Part shown: positions 1-12,665 of the stretch, in pieces
Layout of the letters: each line of letters begins with the position of its first letter
Numbering within the stretch: the stretch's first letter is position 1
NCBI GenBank assembly: GCA_003255065.1
Contig: QAOA01001821.1
Location: forward strand, 80,169 to 144,168
Origin: Cercis canadensis
Taxonomy: Eukaryota; Streptophyta; Magnoliopsida; Fabales; Fabaceae
Length of the DNA stretch: 64,000 bases
Direction: 5' to 3'
Translations under genes and position numbers: made by a program
The notes under the pieces: model-generated
The model's input: the letters and a program-made list of their open reading frames with translations, nothing else
Told to the model about the DNA's origin: nothing
Databases searched by the model: none

Positions 1-204
1 TCCTTTGTAAAAATATAAAGAAACTAATGATTAAAAAGAAAGGGCAAGGTAAACTACTGATGCAACAAGACATTATGGGTCTTGTGGGGGCTCACAGTTG
101 TGTTTCTTTTTCTTCTTTTCTCAATTCCAATTATTAAAATTCATTGTCTCTTGCCAGACAACCACATACCCAATTGTTGGAGAGAGAGAGAGGATGTATT
201 AAGG

Positions 205-215
205 TATATATATAC
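205..215 (+). promoter_or_regulatory. Possible TATA box of the MAKR6-like gene
   Basis: An alternating TA run follows a GA microsatellite at 181-194 and lies about 135 bases before the chosen ATG at 348. If transcription starts about 30 bases downstream, the first ATG in the message is the one at 348. This is inferred from position only. Confidence 0.35.
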
Positions 216-347
216 AAGTTAAAAGATATGCTGCAGAAGAGGAGAGCCTTTGCTAGCTATAGCCCACCTTGTATCCCCTTCTCTTATACTGTCAAATTTG
301 TCAATTTTTTCCGGAGAATCCTTCCATACTTTCACAGAGTAGCATCC

Positions 348-1142
348 ATGGAAACTTCCCAGCCTCTTTCCATTGAAAGCTTCTCTTATAGTTGGTTGGT
401 GAACCTGAAGCCATCACTAGAAAGCTTAGATAACTCCCTTAGAACTTCCCTTGATGCCTCTGATGAAGCTTCCTTCATTGAAATGGACCCTAGAATGCCA
501 CCCTCCAAGAGATTCTTTAAGAATTCGCAGGATTTCAAATTTGATTTTCCAATTTCACAGGCCCCTCTTGCTCTTGTTGATGCAGATCAGCTCTTTTCTG
601 ATGGTTATCTCATGCCTCTTTTTGTTGACTCTTTGAAGATGGAAGTATATGAGGACTCAGATTCGAATCTGAGCCTACCTTCCTCTTCACATGCACCAAA
701 AAGTGTGGTTCCTACCGCTCCTTCCAGATGCCCTTCCTTAAAAAGGTGCAGAACATTATCAAGGAGAATAATTCAGAAGTACCTCAACTTCTTAAGGCCT
801 TTGTGTAAAAAATTAAGGGGTGACAAATCAAGTTCAAAAGCTCAAAGTACTGTTGATAGAAGAGTTGAAGCAGTAAAGAGTAGGGGATACTATTCAGAAA
901 CATCTCCACGCATTAGTGTTGCTTATTCTGCAGATGACTGGCGCAAGTCTTGTGATTCTGAGAGCTCAATATATGAGGCAGTTCTTCATTGCAAAAGATC
1001 TATTGGTATGTGCAAGTTCAATTAACTAATATTGGCTATCAAGTATCAACTATAGTCCTTCCTTCCATAGCATTCTTTACATAATTTTGGGGACTGATAT
1101 TTACATTTTTACACTTTGTTATCTGCAGAAAGAATGACTTAA
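348..1142 (+). CDS. MAKR6: Membrane-associated kinase regulator, MAKR6-like
   Basis: Coding exons are 348-1005 and 1129-1142 and give a 223-residue protein. The start METSQPLSIESFSYSW is the conserved N-terminus of the MAKR/BKI1-related family. An ATG at 228 is in frame but lies upstream of the likely transcription start. Visible blocks are the SFSYSWL motif (residues 11-17), an ADQLFSDGYLMPLF block (79-92), a Lys/Arg-rich stretch at about 127-160, and a C-terminal SIYEAVLHCKRSI motif (207-219). In this family the basic stretch is thought to hold the protein at the plasma membrane, and the C-terminal motif resembles the receptor-kinase-interacting tail of BKI1. Members modulate leucine-rich-repeat receptor kinases. 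The second exon adds only the last base pair of one codon, three more codons and the stop. Without splicing the frame would run on to a stop at 1023. The family call is firm; the choice of MAKR6 over MAKR5 is by resemblance. Confidence 0.85.
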
Positions 1143-4100
1143 GGATGCTGCAAAAGACAAGGAGGTGAAGACAAAAGAAAAAGGGATGAAGAGAAATTGA
1201 TTCACATGTGAGTTGAAGATATGAGAACAAATGATCATCAGCCACTCATTGTTCATGCCTTGGACAAATTGGACAAAGAAATAGTACAATTTTGTTATTA
1301 TGGGGGAGGAGAACTTTTATTAATGATGAGAACCTGCCTCTCTACTTCAGTAAAGTTTTTATTTGAATTTAAAATTAGAAAACTGTGCTAGATGAATCAG
1401 AATGTATATATGATGCTGATAACTTTTTATATCCAGCTTCTTTACTTTTTTTTTTTTTTTTGCCTATTCCACAAATGCCATCACTATACTTCTGAGTCTA
1501 TCAATGACATGCCTGAAAAGAGGATATTTGTGTCTGCTAGAACGAAAAGTAGAGAGAGAGAGAGGTTTTCTTTTGAAGTAATTCAAGAAAGTGAGGGAAT
1601 CTGAAAAACTGGTATTTGATACCATAGCAATTCTCTCCAAGCTAGAAGGCTTTGTTTGCTTTGTGATTTTCTGGACCAATTCAGCCAAAGTTAATCTTAA
1701 AGATAATTGGACAGAAAATTATTCTACAAGCTTTGATTTCCAGTTTTATATTAAGATATATGGAGGCTCTATCTGATTTCGACAATTCCAACATCTCTCA
1801 AGCTAACCACGTGCTAAAAGTTGAAGTGTTTTTTAACAGGCAATTAAGTATGCAGAACATAATCTCCACAGTGAAAATCAGAGAAAGGAAAAAAGAATTG
1901 TCTTGCACATGCACCTCAAAACTACAATATGAAATCAAAAAAATTTATTAACTACTAACTACAAACTTGTTATCTTTGACAGATGATCCTATCGTGTCCA
2001 CTATCATTTGCTTCCTCGACAGCCAAACACACACACACTCTCATACACACATATATATGGCAAGGAGTAAAGATAGTCGCACAGCTTTTATATGCACAAA
2101 ATTGAATAGGTGACTACATTCGAGTTTAAAAGAAAAAAAGTTCAATTGTAACCTTCTAAGTTATGCAAGCACCTATAAAATTGTGTCGACATATACATCT
2201 ATGATTGTGCAACAAGCATTATTCTATCAACTCAATAGTAAATATGTAAATTCAACTAACTGTTATTAATGAATTCCTTTCATAATTATGCTTCTTTGGA
2301 TATAGGTATTTGGTCCTTCAATTTTCCCTTTCCTTTCCTTGCATATTCTTATTTATTTATTTATTATTATTTTTACTCTTTTTGTGACTTCTTGTCTGGT
2401 TTCTAGAAGTGAAAAGCAACGAGCTAGCAAGGAAAACGTGAAACCAAGCCAAACCTTTTACTGAGAAAGTTAACATGTATATCCAAACATACACATTAAT
2501 GGCTTGATTCAACAGCACTCACTGAATTATTCAAATGAAAAAAAAAAAAAAAAAAAAAAAAAGCATTCTATCCAGAAAGGAAAAGTATATACCTCGTCTT
2601 TTGAGCCAACTTTTAATTCCGTTTAGCAATTGAGAGACACGTCTCATCAAATTGGACCTCACTGCTAGTGACCTTGGTCTGGACCATATGGTAGACCCCT
2701 CCTCAAGTAATTATCACAGTGAATAGACACGATTATCTAACTATGCTCTTGTACAAAAATCTTTTACAGTTCACCTTATAGCATAAGTTTGTGTACGGTG
2801 ATGATAGTAGCAATGGCAACTGCAAAAGGATAATGGTAATTGCAAACCAGTTTGTGCAATAACTTTTTGTCTCCTTAAAGAGTTGTTAATATCCTACCAT
2901 TATAGATCAAGTTCAAGTTATTAAGGTGTGTTTGAAGTGTGACTTGCAATTATGATACTAAGAATGACAATTATTTATTGGTAGCAATCATAAAGGAAAA
3001 TGCTGGGTCGCCCCAAAAGACAGGCAACTTCTACTGCTACATCAATATGTCAGTGTCTAACATAAACTTGTCTGCATAAAAAGCAGATGCTACACCCTTG
3101 AAATATACTGAAACTGTTAAAAAGAATAATTGTTTCTGACATATTAGTAGCCTCTTGTTAGTCAAAAGATTATCTAGCGTGTATATATATATATGATACT
3201 TTTGGATGGTTTCAACTAATCAATTCTACTTTTGTAATCTACAAGTTGAATACCTTTGGAAAGGTCTAAGTTGTAGGTATCCCTTTTTGTTTAACTTCAC
3301 CATAAAGGGTCATTGTGGTTTTGAAATTTAGGTGAGCTAGTGAAAAGAGATGATAAAAACATATAATGGTCCCCTAAGCTATGGGTCCAACTTGTGATGG
3401 GTCTTGAAGCTTAAGGGTAAGTCATTCCCATGGAACCTAACCCAAAGTTTAGCTGGCCCAATGTAAGCCAATGAAAGTGGTAAGGGGAATTGGCTAAAAG
3501 CTGTGAGTTTGTCACATGTAAACAAGAGCTATTGGGGGACATGGACAAAATGTGTTAGGAGAAATGCCGAAGGCTGATAAGTATGCTTCTCTGTTTCTTT
3601 CTACTTCTTTTTGTCTTCCTCATTGGATTTTCTACTTTGCCGTGAAGAAAGCACAACTAAGGGTACCTTTATTGCATTGTTTTTCTTATGTTGCTACGTC
3701 ACCCTCGGTTGTGGGGGACCAGAATCTCATACATGCTGCTTGTTGTTGATATTGATTCTTTAGTCACTGTAGCTAGTGGCTAGAATTTACCAGTGATAAC
3801 TGCATCTGTCACTGAAACTCTAGGCATAGATTCGAAAATTGAGGAAATCACTGTTACCTGATGCTAACCAATAAACAGTAGCTGATCAATTACAAATTGA
3901 AAAACAGAAAGGAGAATGTGTTCTGGATGAAGGTATGAGCAAAATATCACAATTCAGAAAAAGAAAATTAAGTAGAATTAAGATAATGAAAATTATATAA
4001 TATAAACGTCTGCTTCACCATAGACTTTTAATTTATTATTCCTCTTAGTTTGTGTAATGCTACTTAAGCAACACTTCGATTCACTATTGTGGGCAAATAT

Positions 4101-4301
4101 ACAAGTAATGTAGCTTGTTCAAAATTAAGTACAAGATGATGAAAACTCTCTAATAGAAAAACTCCACTTCCACCATAGACCTTTAATTTATTGTTCCACT
4201 CAATTTTGTTTCCCCTTTTAGCTAATATTGTTGCTCTCAATTAATGTAATGCTACTTGCACAACTCTTAAATTTACCATAATATACAATGATTACTTGTG
4301 T
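1143..4301. other. Intergenic, no supported gene
   Basis: AT-rich DNA downstream of the MAKR6-like gene. It holds poly-T and poly-A runs (1447-1460, 2539-2561), a short TA repeat near 3182-3194 and a small duplicated phrase about the start of 'tttaatttatt' (about 4013-4045 and 4170-4200). Open frames here, including one at 3552-3749, show no recognisable domain. Confidence 0.6.
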
Positions 4302-4308
4302 AACTCTC

Positions 4309-4612
4309 CAATGGAAGAAGGTGATTGTCTGATTGTTTGGAATAACATATCCCATGGTATGTTCAATGGTTTAGAGTTAAGGATCATTCTTGATGATATT
4401 AGATCTCTAATATCAGGTTTTTGTTCTTTTTTTTTTTTTTTTTGTATTCGTCGTGTTAGCAATATGCTTGTCCATCGACTTGCTTGTTGGTCTCAACAAC
4501 GTGATGATATAAAGGTTTGGGTTGAGTGTCACCATTCTTTCATCTCTGATATACTCTTAGCAGATTTTTTTTTGCTTCTCAATGGATTTTTCTTTTTTCA
4601 CTAAAAAAAAAG
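4309..4612 (+). mobile_element. 5'-truncated LINE fragment (RNase H end)
   Basis: The frame from about 4311 to 4601 reads as the C-terminal part of the RNase H-like domain found at the end of plant L1 ORF2. It shows a DDIRSLISGF segment, RRVSNMLVHRLACW (the usual 'N-x-x-A-H-x-L-A' helix) and a terminal SFISDILLADF block, then an A-rich tail at 4603-4611. A 7-bp direct repeat, AACTCTC, flanks the piece (4302-4308 and 4613-4619), which fits target-primed insertion of a short, truncated LINE. A poly-T tract expands the middle of the frame. It is not a working gene. Confidence 0.75.
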
Positions 4613-4619
4613 AACTCTC

Positions 4620-7172
4620 AAATTCACTATATAAATACCTTCATCTGGTGGTCCCACTTCATTTTTTTTTTCTTTTTGAAACGACTTGTAATGTATGTTT
4701 GTGAATTTAAGGATTATGGAAATAAGATTACACTGTTAGTTTTTCCATAAAAAGAAGCTTGGGTCATGGAGCAAGTTAGCCCAAAATTGCAACTATACAC
4801 AACAAGGACTTGACATTTCAACCCTAAAAAACAAAAGCAACAACAACAATGATTCTACATGATTATGTCCTGAAACTTTTGACATAGGGATATTGAAAAC
4901 AACCTAGAGCCAAAATAACAATTACAAATTAAAGTAAATATGCTAATAAGTTAAAATGGCTTGCAAGTTGCAACCTTTCTGACTGCTCCAACAAAAGTGA
5001 AAATTGGAGGGTAAGAAATTATGCCTAACAAGAAGCAGATAAGGATCCTTCCATTGTTTAGGCATGATGATTACCCTGTAAAATGAAGTAATCAGTTTAT
5101 TTCAAACCCAACTTGGAAACATTCAGTAGACACAACTTCTAGCTGATAATGACACACTATAAATACTCGGCTTTTCACATTATAAAGATGCAATCAACAT
5201 TACATTGGAAAAATAAATATAATCAGAATTATAGTTTCTCTTATAATTACAAAACACAATAATTCTGTAGCCATAAGCTGCAATCTCTTTGCAGCTTATC
5301 AGGGATTATGGGAGAATTACTTGGAACAGAACCAACTTTCAATAGCGACTAGCTTTGCACAATGTTGAGTGTTAGCTTCATAAAAAAACGACTTTGTAGA
5401 GGCTTTGGGAATACAAGAAAAGGAACCAAAAACCTAGCTATATGCCTTTTGTCGGAAGGAATTGACCGTAGAGTTTAGAGATACAATGTCTTTGAATTGT
5501 TCGGTGTTCGATATAATGTCTACAGTAAAGAAATGGACAAAGAATGATAGCATTTGAGTTTGCATTGGTTGGAGGGTTCTCATGATGCATGTTTTATTAT
5601 GTGCATGATGCTACTTGTTTGGTAAACATGCCACGATTCTTTCTAGATTAATTCTTTAGGAAGTTTGGTTTCATGTGTGGTTGTGACCTTCTAGCATCAC
5701 TTTCAACTTGCACTTTTTTTCTACCAAGGGAATTGAAGCTTGGATATTACGTAACTTAATTTAGTTGAAAATATAACAATAGAAAAATATAGAAAGCGAG
5801 CTCTTTGATTAATGACATAATCTACTAGTGAAGAAAGGTGAAGAACATGATATCCAGACTGCGTTTTATAGAATTACAAAATTTTGTAATATTTCCTCTT
5901 TTGACTTTCTTGATGTGTAAGTTAATGACTTTTTTGTTTAACAATAATTAATATGATTATTTTCAAGTAAGTCTTATGGGTTATAAATATCGTGTATTGA
6001 GAAGAGAGTTTGAGATATGAGAGAGATCATTTATGAAAGAGCTTATAATTGTTTTTTTTTTTTCTTTCCTTTTTGTTTTTCCCAGCATTCTCAATAGGAT
6101 GGTGATGTGGTCAAGAATTTGAGGGTTCCATAAACACTTATTAAATTTGCTTGCTTGCTCTTTGTATAATTGCTTGAGTTTGAGTGTGATTTTACAACAA
6201 GAGGCCTTAATGGTTTGATAGGGGGAAGAGTCATGACATTCTAGTTCAAGTGGAACAGTATTGATTTAGTTTGTGAAGATAATTGGAAGTTGGGATTTAA
6301 AGATTTACTTGGTTATAATCACGATGGATTGTAGTTTTACAATTGAAGTGATATTGAAAATATATTTATTGTAGTTCCAAGAAATTTATAATGATACTCA
6401 TGGTTGGGTCTCTGATATGTCAAACAGTAAATAATATGGAACATTCAGTAAAGTAAATTACTGTGTTGCTCAAAATCCAAGGGTTCAGAGCACATGTCGG
6501 GCCTAGATGAACATATTGATAATGATGAATATGTCAAAATAAACTTGTTGATAATGATGAAATGTATGAAGATGGAGATTTTTAAATCTCAGTTTCATCA
6601 GTTTATATGGAATAGTATTGGTATGGTTAATATGTTTCTAAGGAGACTCTCCAGTAGTTGAGTAGTTAGTATTCGTCGTAGATATATTGAGTTCAAATTT
6701 CATTGGAACCAAGTAGAGTTGAATTATATAATGGAATAAATTACCCACTATTGTATAACCCTCTAATGAAAAAAAAAAATGGTTAGATATAATTTTCAAT
6801 AAAACTCAGAGTAATTGAATGTCAAATATTTTGCAGGAAAAATTACTCAAGCTCTAAAAAGATGGAATGTCTCCACTCTTACCTTATATGTAGTTATTAA
6901 TTCCCTGGAGATTGGTTTTAGCATCTAGGATAAAGGAATAGAATACTCTTGGAAGAACACTGGAACACTCATGAACACCTTCGTTTAATAGACACTCACA
7001 AACTCCTTAACGTATATATACATATATGCTCAACAACTGAGATTAGTTTATCTGTTTCCAATGGATTTTTTTTTCTTTTTATTATTTGCCCATAATTTTA
7101 CCAATAGATTGTGAGAGTCAATGGGAATTTCATGGCAATGGTAATTAACCTCTCATAGAATTTGGTAGAGAT
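4620..7172. other. Intergenic, no supported gene
   Basis: AT-rich sequence with no convincing frame or RNA gene. Nothing beyond short homopolymers and scattered low-complexity DNA was seen. Confidence 0.55.
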
Positions 7173-7175
7173 ATA

Positions 7176-7282
7176 CACTACAAAAAAAACGTGCAATTTA
7201 TCCTAAAATTTCTTACGAAATTTTAAACATTAATATTTTTTATAGAATTGTTCTGTGAGAAAAATCATATTTTCTTGCAATG
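7176..7282. mobile_element. CACTA-type MITE, 107 bp
   Basis: The element begins CACTACAAAA and ends TTTTCTTGCAATG, a decayed match to the inverted end TTGTAGTG. The 3-bp target duplication ATA is present on both sides (7173-7175 and 7283-7285). The CACTA ends and 3-bp duplication are the signature of the En/Spm superfamily. There is no coding capacity, so it is a non-autonomous derivative. Confidence 0.65.
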
Positions 7283-8142
7283 ATAACTAATAAGGATGTT
7301 ACCGAGAATCTGAGATGCTCTCTTGCATGGATATAATATAAGGAATTTGTTAATTAATTAGGTTAAATTTATATGTGCTTTTGCATGATTGTTATTGTTA
7401 CTTTTGGGGCACTTTTCCAAGGGAAAAGATATTTAAGAGGACAAAAGGTTAATTGAATATGACCAAACATGACAACAATAATTGTTTGAGGTTGCTTTTC
7501 TAGCCAGCTGCTAATACTGTTATCCCATTCATTGTGCAGCTCGATCAGGACTAGGCCCCTACTGATCCTGATTTACAAATAAACATATGCTGTCAATTTT
7601 CCAGTTATATGCTGCAACAAGATTAAGAAACTTGTCTTCTCAATTTTATTAAGCCATTGTCCTTTTACTTGAGAATAGACCTTACGTTGCTTGTTATACA
7701 TAGCTTTACTCGCTTGAAAATCTCAAAGTAAATTGTTAATTTAATTATTCAAATGCGTATTTGGTATGATATGAGTACTTGTTTCAATTTGGGGTTGGTC
7801 ACTTGGTTGTCATATTTTCTTGGTCTTTATATCAGGTGTATCTTAGAATCTTAGACTGTGTTTGGGAGTTTTTAATAGAGGAAAGAAATGAAAGTAGAAG
7901 GACATTTAGTTACATTAATTCCCCTTATTTGAACGTTTAAAGAAGAATATAAAGTGATACATGTAAATATAATTCATGATATATTAATGTAAGCATTAAA
8001 TTTCTTGATTTACAAGAATAACAATTTCTTTATTTGGGAGTTTGAAGAACACTTAGGCAAAGTATAATTTGAATTAAATTGTTAAGAGTTTAATCCAAAT
8101 TCGTATACTAGTATAGTTTTTGGTATCAATTTTGCTTTTTGT

Positions 8143-8221
8143 TTTTTTTTTTTTTTTTTTTTGTTTTGCATGTAACCGGTTTCTTTTTTAATTTATTTCT
8201 CTTAAGGTTTAGAACTTAAAA

Positions 8222-8252
<31 letters not shown>

Positions 8253-8256
8253 TATA
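8143..8256. repeat. Poly-T tract and TA microsatellite
   Basis: A long T run (about 8144-8162) is followed by a poly-A run and an uninterrupted TA dinucleotide tract (about 8231-8256). These are simple sequence repeats with no further structure. Confidence 0.9.
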
Positions 8257-8349
8257 CTTTCTAAGCAGGTGCATGTCATATTATATAAAATTACCAAAAT
8301 AACCTTTATGTGGTTATTTGTTTATATTTAAACATGAAAAATAACATAT

Positions 8350-8600
8350 ATGAATAAAATTTGCAGGTTTAATTATAGTTTTGGTTCCTTTAATATTTTT
8401 AGAAAATGAATAATTTGATTCTTTTATTTTAAAAATAAACTATTTTAATTCCTTTTTTTTAAAAAAAATAACTAATTTTAGTTCTTCTGTTAATGTGTCA
8501 TTAAAAACTTAACAAAATATATTGACGTAGAATTATAAAAGTAATATTTTATTCATTATCATTCATTTAAACCTATGTGCATATGTCACATGACACATTA
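8350..8600. repeat. Dispersed repeat with an inverted relative at 10590-10750
   Basis: The stretch includes phrases such as TTTAATTATAGTTTTGGT and AATGAATAAAATATTA(C/T)TTTT. The complement of its right half resembles 10590-10750, including the CATATG(A/T)C..GTGC area and 'aataaaatatta'. This looks like two decayed copies of one MITE-like family. The ends are not clear. Confidence 0.4.
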
Positions 8601-9574
8601 AATACCCAAATTAACCTTAAAAACAAGATGAAGCAATTCACACAATACGGGGGTGGACTGACATTTTCTTTTTCATCTCCTCTCATAACACAGATTTATG
8701 CTCCAATATCAAATGAAGAGCCTTATCTTTATATTTTAGGTTGTCATTCCAAAATGTGGGAGTGCTTCCCAGAGCTCCAATTTTATTTCTCTTCTAATGT
8801 CTTTATTATTTAAATGATAACCATTTTCTTGCAAAGGTTGTCATATGCCCTCACTCATCTACTTGTGGCTTGTAGCTGCCGAGTTCAAAAATTTGATGAA
8901 TGGAGAAGCCACAACCCTGCATTAATTCAGGATGCGCGTGGTCAACCACATCGTCCTTTGCAGTTCAAAATACCAGCTGGTGGTATGATGTTAATGATGA
9001 AAACGAAGATGACATTTGACCATGCTTGAGTTAGACTAGAGGTCGGGTGAATCTCGGAGGTCAAATGAGATCGAGCTAATTTGCACAAGTAGAAAGAAAA
9101 AGGGTCAGACTCTTGTTTTCGGACTTTGAAGATTAAATTAGATCGGTTCAAACTAAAAATATGTCACTAATGAGAGTTGACTCAAAAGTCTCGTACCTAT
9201 AACGGAAAGGTTATTTATAGGGGTGCTAAGGAAAATGAGAGTGAAATATATTGGTTTGGATCTTTGATATAATGGACCTTTGGATTTGAGCTTAAGATAA
9301 GACCTCTACAACATTGATTTAGAGGAATTGGTACGACACCCTCTAGGGCTGGAACTTCGGCTTCTAACAGCAAGATGAAGGAAAATTAATAGTATCTAAC
9401 TCATTCTATACTATACTATAGCATAGCATGTATATATATGAACTATAGGATTTCGAATTACCTGTGGCTGTCAATCCCTTAGGCATAGATCTGCACATGG
9501 AACAAACAAAACATATGGTAGATATTAGCTTAGTGAATGTGTGTAGAAGTGAGTTTCTCTCATTGCCTATAATA
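8601..9574. other. Unassigned stretch with open but unrecognised frames
   Basis: Two abutting plus-strand frames (8577-8813 and 8814-9029) contain no domain I recognise. The part at 9030-9360 has higher GC and phrases such as CTCGGAGGTCAAATGAGATCG and TTATTTATAGGGG that resemble decayed LTR DNA, but no ends or target duplication were found. It is treated as old transposon debris. Confidence 0.35.
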
Positions 9575-9582
9575 CTTTTCAT

Positions 9583-9870
9583 CAATGTTTTAAAAACAGG
9601 ACCAGTAAGTGAATGGTTTTAGAGGATGAGCACCGATTGAACCGATTCTACCAGTTGGACCAAACGGTTAGACTGGTGATGCTATAAATATAATTTTTAT
9701 ATAAATATAATATTTAATGTGCCTATTCNTCTATATCCTTAGTTATAAGAAATATATTTTTATGCAAATTTGTTAATAAAATTAAAGTTGGTCTAGTGGC
9801 GAATGTATTTTCTTTTTCTTAGAATGAGGGTTTGAACCCTCTTATAACTAATATTTATCTATTATACAAT
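9583..9870 (+). mobile_element. Truncated copy of the hAT-type MITE
   Basis: It begins CAATGTTTTAAAAAC and follows the first 280 bp of the complete element at 52207-52667 closely, including the GAGGATGAGCACC block and the ATTTAATGTGC(C/T)TATT block. The right half and right end are missing. An N at 9729 lies within it, so part of the damage may be an assembly fault. Confidence 0.6.
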
Positions 9871-10176
9871 TTAAATATGAATAAAAAATATTGATTTAAT
9901 AGTTTAAGCCTTTTATACTCTTCCTTTAAAAAGGGAATTCGAATTTTTGGTGAAATGTTGCTTTTTATGTATAACTTCAATGGGACTGTCACATTATATT
10001 TAAATGGATGAGAGTAGGGACCATTTGATAGGTCGACCTACCCACAACCCACACAAGGCCCACATAACAACAGTCAACTTTTAAGCTCAAGTGCAACATC
10101 AAGGCCCAATATTTAAGATCCAATTAATCCGAAATTTATAAAAGTCTGACTATGCTAGTCCACACAATTAAAATAT

Positions 10177-10388
10177 GGAAGTTTCTTAGATACTTTTAAT
10201 ATTTATGTAGTATGTTATACTACATAGAAATAACCACTAAATGAATGACATGTGTACAAATTAATTGTTTTTAAATTTGTTTAAAAAATTAAATAAATTA
10301 TATTTTATATATAATAAAATATAAAAATTATATATGATTGTCACGTCAGTGTAGTATGACATACTTACGTAATATCATAGAATCCCCG
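10177..10388 (+). mobile_element. 212-bp Mutator-like MITE, copy 1
   Basis: The ends are GGAAGTTTCTTAGATAC and, inverted, CGGGGATTCTATGATA. A perfect 9-bp duplication TTAAAATAT flanks it (10168-10176 and 10389-10397). The body contains the internal palindrome ATGTAGTATGTTATACTACAT. A second copy of the same length lies in reverse orientation at 40508-40719, and a decayed third copy lies at about 39347-39555. The 9-bp duplication points to the Mutator superfamily. There is no coding capacity. Confidence 0.75.
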
Positions 10389-11214
10389 TTAAAATATTCT
10401 AACACAAGAAATCACCGGCCAATCCAGAGATAGACAAGTACAAGAGAGGATATTCATTTATTCCCAAACACGGATAGCGATTTCTAATCCGTGGAATTTA
10501 ATTGGGGGAAATGTGAGAAATTAAGAAATGGGATTATGGGGAATTTTTTTTTATAATTAATCCGTATTCTTATTAATATGGTTAATTTGGATACTTAGTG
10601 AGTCATATGACGTGCGCATATATTTAAATTATTGATAATGAATAAAATATTATTTTTTAATGTCACATTAATATTCTCTATTGAGTTTTTAGCGGCACAA
10701 AAAGATTAAAACTACTTATTTTATGAAACTAGAGGACCAAAAATTCATACACATTCTTATGGTTGGTGTGTGATTCTACATAAAATGAAGCTCACATAAA
10801 ATGGCTAGAGAAATGGAGCTCCCTTAATTTGGTGAAACCACAAATGGAGTCTAGAAAAAGGAGTGGCGAATGAATTCCCAAGGCCCATGAGGGCCATAAC
10901 ACGCTTTAACATGATAAATATATATATGAAGTCAATTCAAGAGAGTTCTGACCATTCAATTTGATTTCTGAGATTCTACTTTTTGGATTAAGTTAGTCCT
11001 CTTGCAAATGTATCAAGCCAGAAATGTTTGAAATCTAGATTGTTGATTATCTTTCACTATGAACTAAATTACCATAAAAAAGAGTTTATAGTAGGGATCC
11101 CTTAGACCGAGGGTAATAATAGAACACATAAACCCTTAAATACTTTTTATAAAAAGTTGAATCACGAGATTGTGGTATTAATTTTAATTGTTAAATTTTA
11201 AATAAAAGTGACAT

Positions 11215-12096
11215 AAAATCAACATTCTTAAGTATTTGTCTCCCAATAGTTGAGTATACTTAGTATTTTATTGAAAATGTACTGACTTTAAAATTTATTG
11301 AGAGCGAATAAAATAAGATTTTGAGAATAGAGACACCAAATTTTAATGTAAAAAAACTACGAGACCTAATCTAGCAAAAATCTCCACTATAACAATAAAT
11401 AATGGGTACACATGAGTCCACCAGAGACACTGTGGGATAAGCAACACAAAACCTTACAAGAAAATAGACCCAATAATTACACAATAACCCCAAAATGGTA
11501 TAAATAGCCACTAAAGAGAGGACTAAGTTGCCACCGATGCCGGTTGTGTGAGGGAGGAGAAGAAGAGAAGAAGGTAGAAAGAGAGGTGACAGTGAGAGGT
11601 CCCAAAGCAGAGCTAATAGAATTGGGGAATTAGATCTCGCAAAAAAAAAAAAAAAANAAAATCACCATTCTTAAGTATTTGTCTCCCAATAGTTGAGTAT
11701 ACTTAGTATTTTATTGAAAATGTACTGACTTTAAAACTTATTGAGAGAGAATAAAGTAAGATTTTGAGAACAGAGACACCAAATTTTAATGTAAAAAAAC
11801 TACGAGACCTAATCTAGCAAAAATCTCCACTATAACAATAAATAATGGGTACACATGAGTCCACCACAGACACTGTGGGATAAGCAACACAAAACCTTAC
11901 AAGAAAATAGACCCACTAACTACACAATAACCCCAAAATGGGTATAAATAGCCACTAAAGAGAGGACTAAGTTGCCACCGATGCCGGTTGTGAGGGAGGA
12001 GAAGAAGAGAAGAAGGTAGAAGGAGAGGTGACAGTGAGAGGTCCCAAAGCAGAGCTAATAGAATTGGGGAATTAGATCTCGCAAAAAAAAAAAAAA
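11215..12096. repeat. Tandem ~440-bp duplication joined by one N
   Basis: Copy 1 (11215-11656) and copy 2 (11658-12096) run in the same direction and differ by scattered substitutions and small indels (for example CACCAGAGACACTG against CACCACAGACACTG). Each ends in a poly-A run. The single N at 11657 sits exactly at the join. The content is non-coding, and each copy includes a TATAAATAGCC string. An unmerged overlap of two haplotypes is more likely than a real tandem repeat. Confidence 0.8.
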
Positions 12097-12299
12097 GACT
12101 AACTAGTTCAATAGGGTTACCTCGGCCCAAATTCAAATGGGTCACATGCCTCATTAGACCAGTTCTATTCAATCTAAAATTTTATGAATCCAGCCCACTT
12201 TTTGAACAAGTTAGTTTAACCTATTTTGACAGCGATCTACAAACACCCCCTCTAATGTCAAGCTCAAGTAGCTGAAATATTTTTATTCTCTTCTCAGAG

Positions 12300-12665
12300 C
12301 AGGAGATGAGGAATGAAAGGGTATGGTTCGTGAAGAGAATCACTGATTCAGAACTAGAGGCAGAAACAAGTAGCTGGAATGCAACAAGCACTTCAAGTTT
12401 GTGTAGAGACTGCAAGGTGATGGTTGATTCTTTAAGTGGGAAGACTAGTGGAGGTACTAAACGAGGCAAAAGGTTTTCTAAGTGCTGCCCCTTTTATTTT
12501 GTAAGATAGATTGGTAGAGGAGCTAATACTCTTGCCCATTACTGTGACAATTGGGCTTGGACTAGTGTGGGGTGGGGTAATATTTGTAATAGCCCACCTA
12601 GCATGGCCTTATGTGCTGTGCTCCTTTTTTTTGGTCAATGAATTCTGATTTTTAGCAAAAACAAA
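12300..12665 (+). other. Possible decayed LINE 3' end
   Basis: The last part (about 12530-12665) reads like the tail of plant LINE ORF2, with a GANTLAHYCDNWAW-like helix, then a T-rich stretch, GGTCAATGAATTCTGATTTTTAG and an A-rich end. This matches the layout of the clearer fragment at 4309-4612. The upstream frame 12306-12509 is unrecognised. Evidence is weak. Confidence 0.3.

Noticed and set aside
3552..3749. 65-residue plus-strand frame
   Set aside because: No recognisable domain, no promoter or splice context, and length expected by chance in AT-rich DNA.
8577..9029. Two abutting frames of 78 and 71 residues
   Set aside because: They read in different frames with no shared family. The region looks like old repeat DNA.
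11897..12172. Minus-strand frame rich in Leu and Phe
   Set aside because: It lies in the poly-purine end of the N-joined duplication, and its composition comes from low-complexity DNA.
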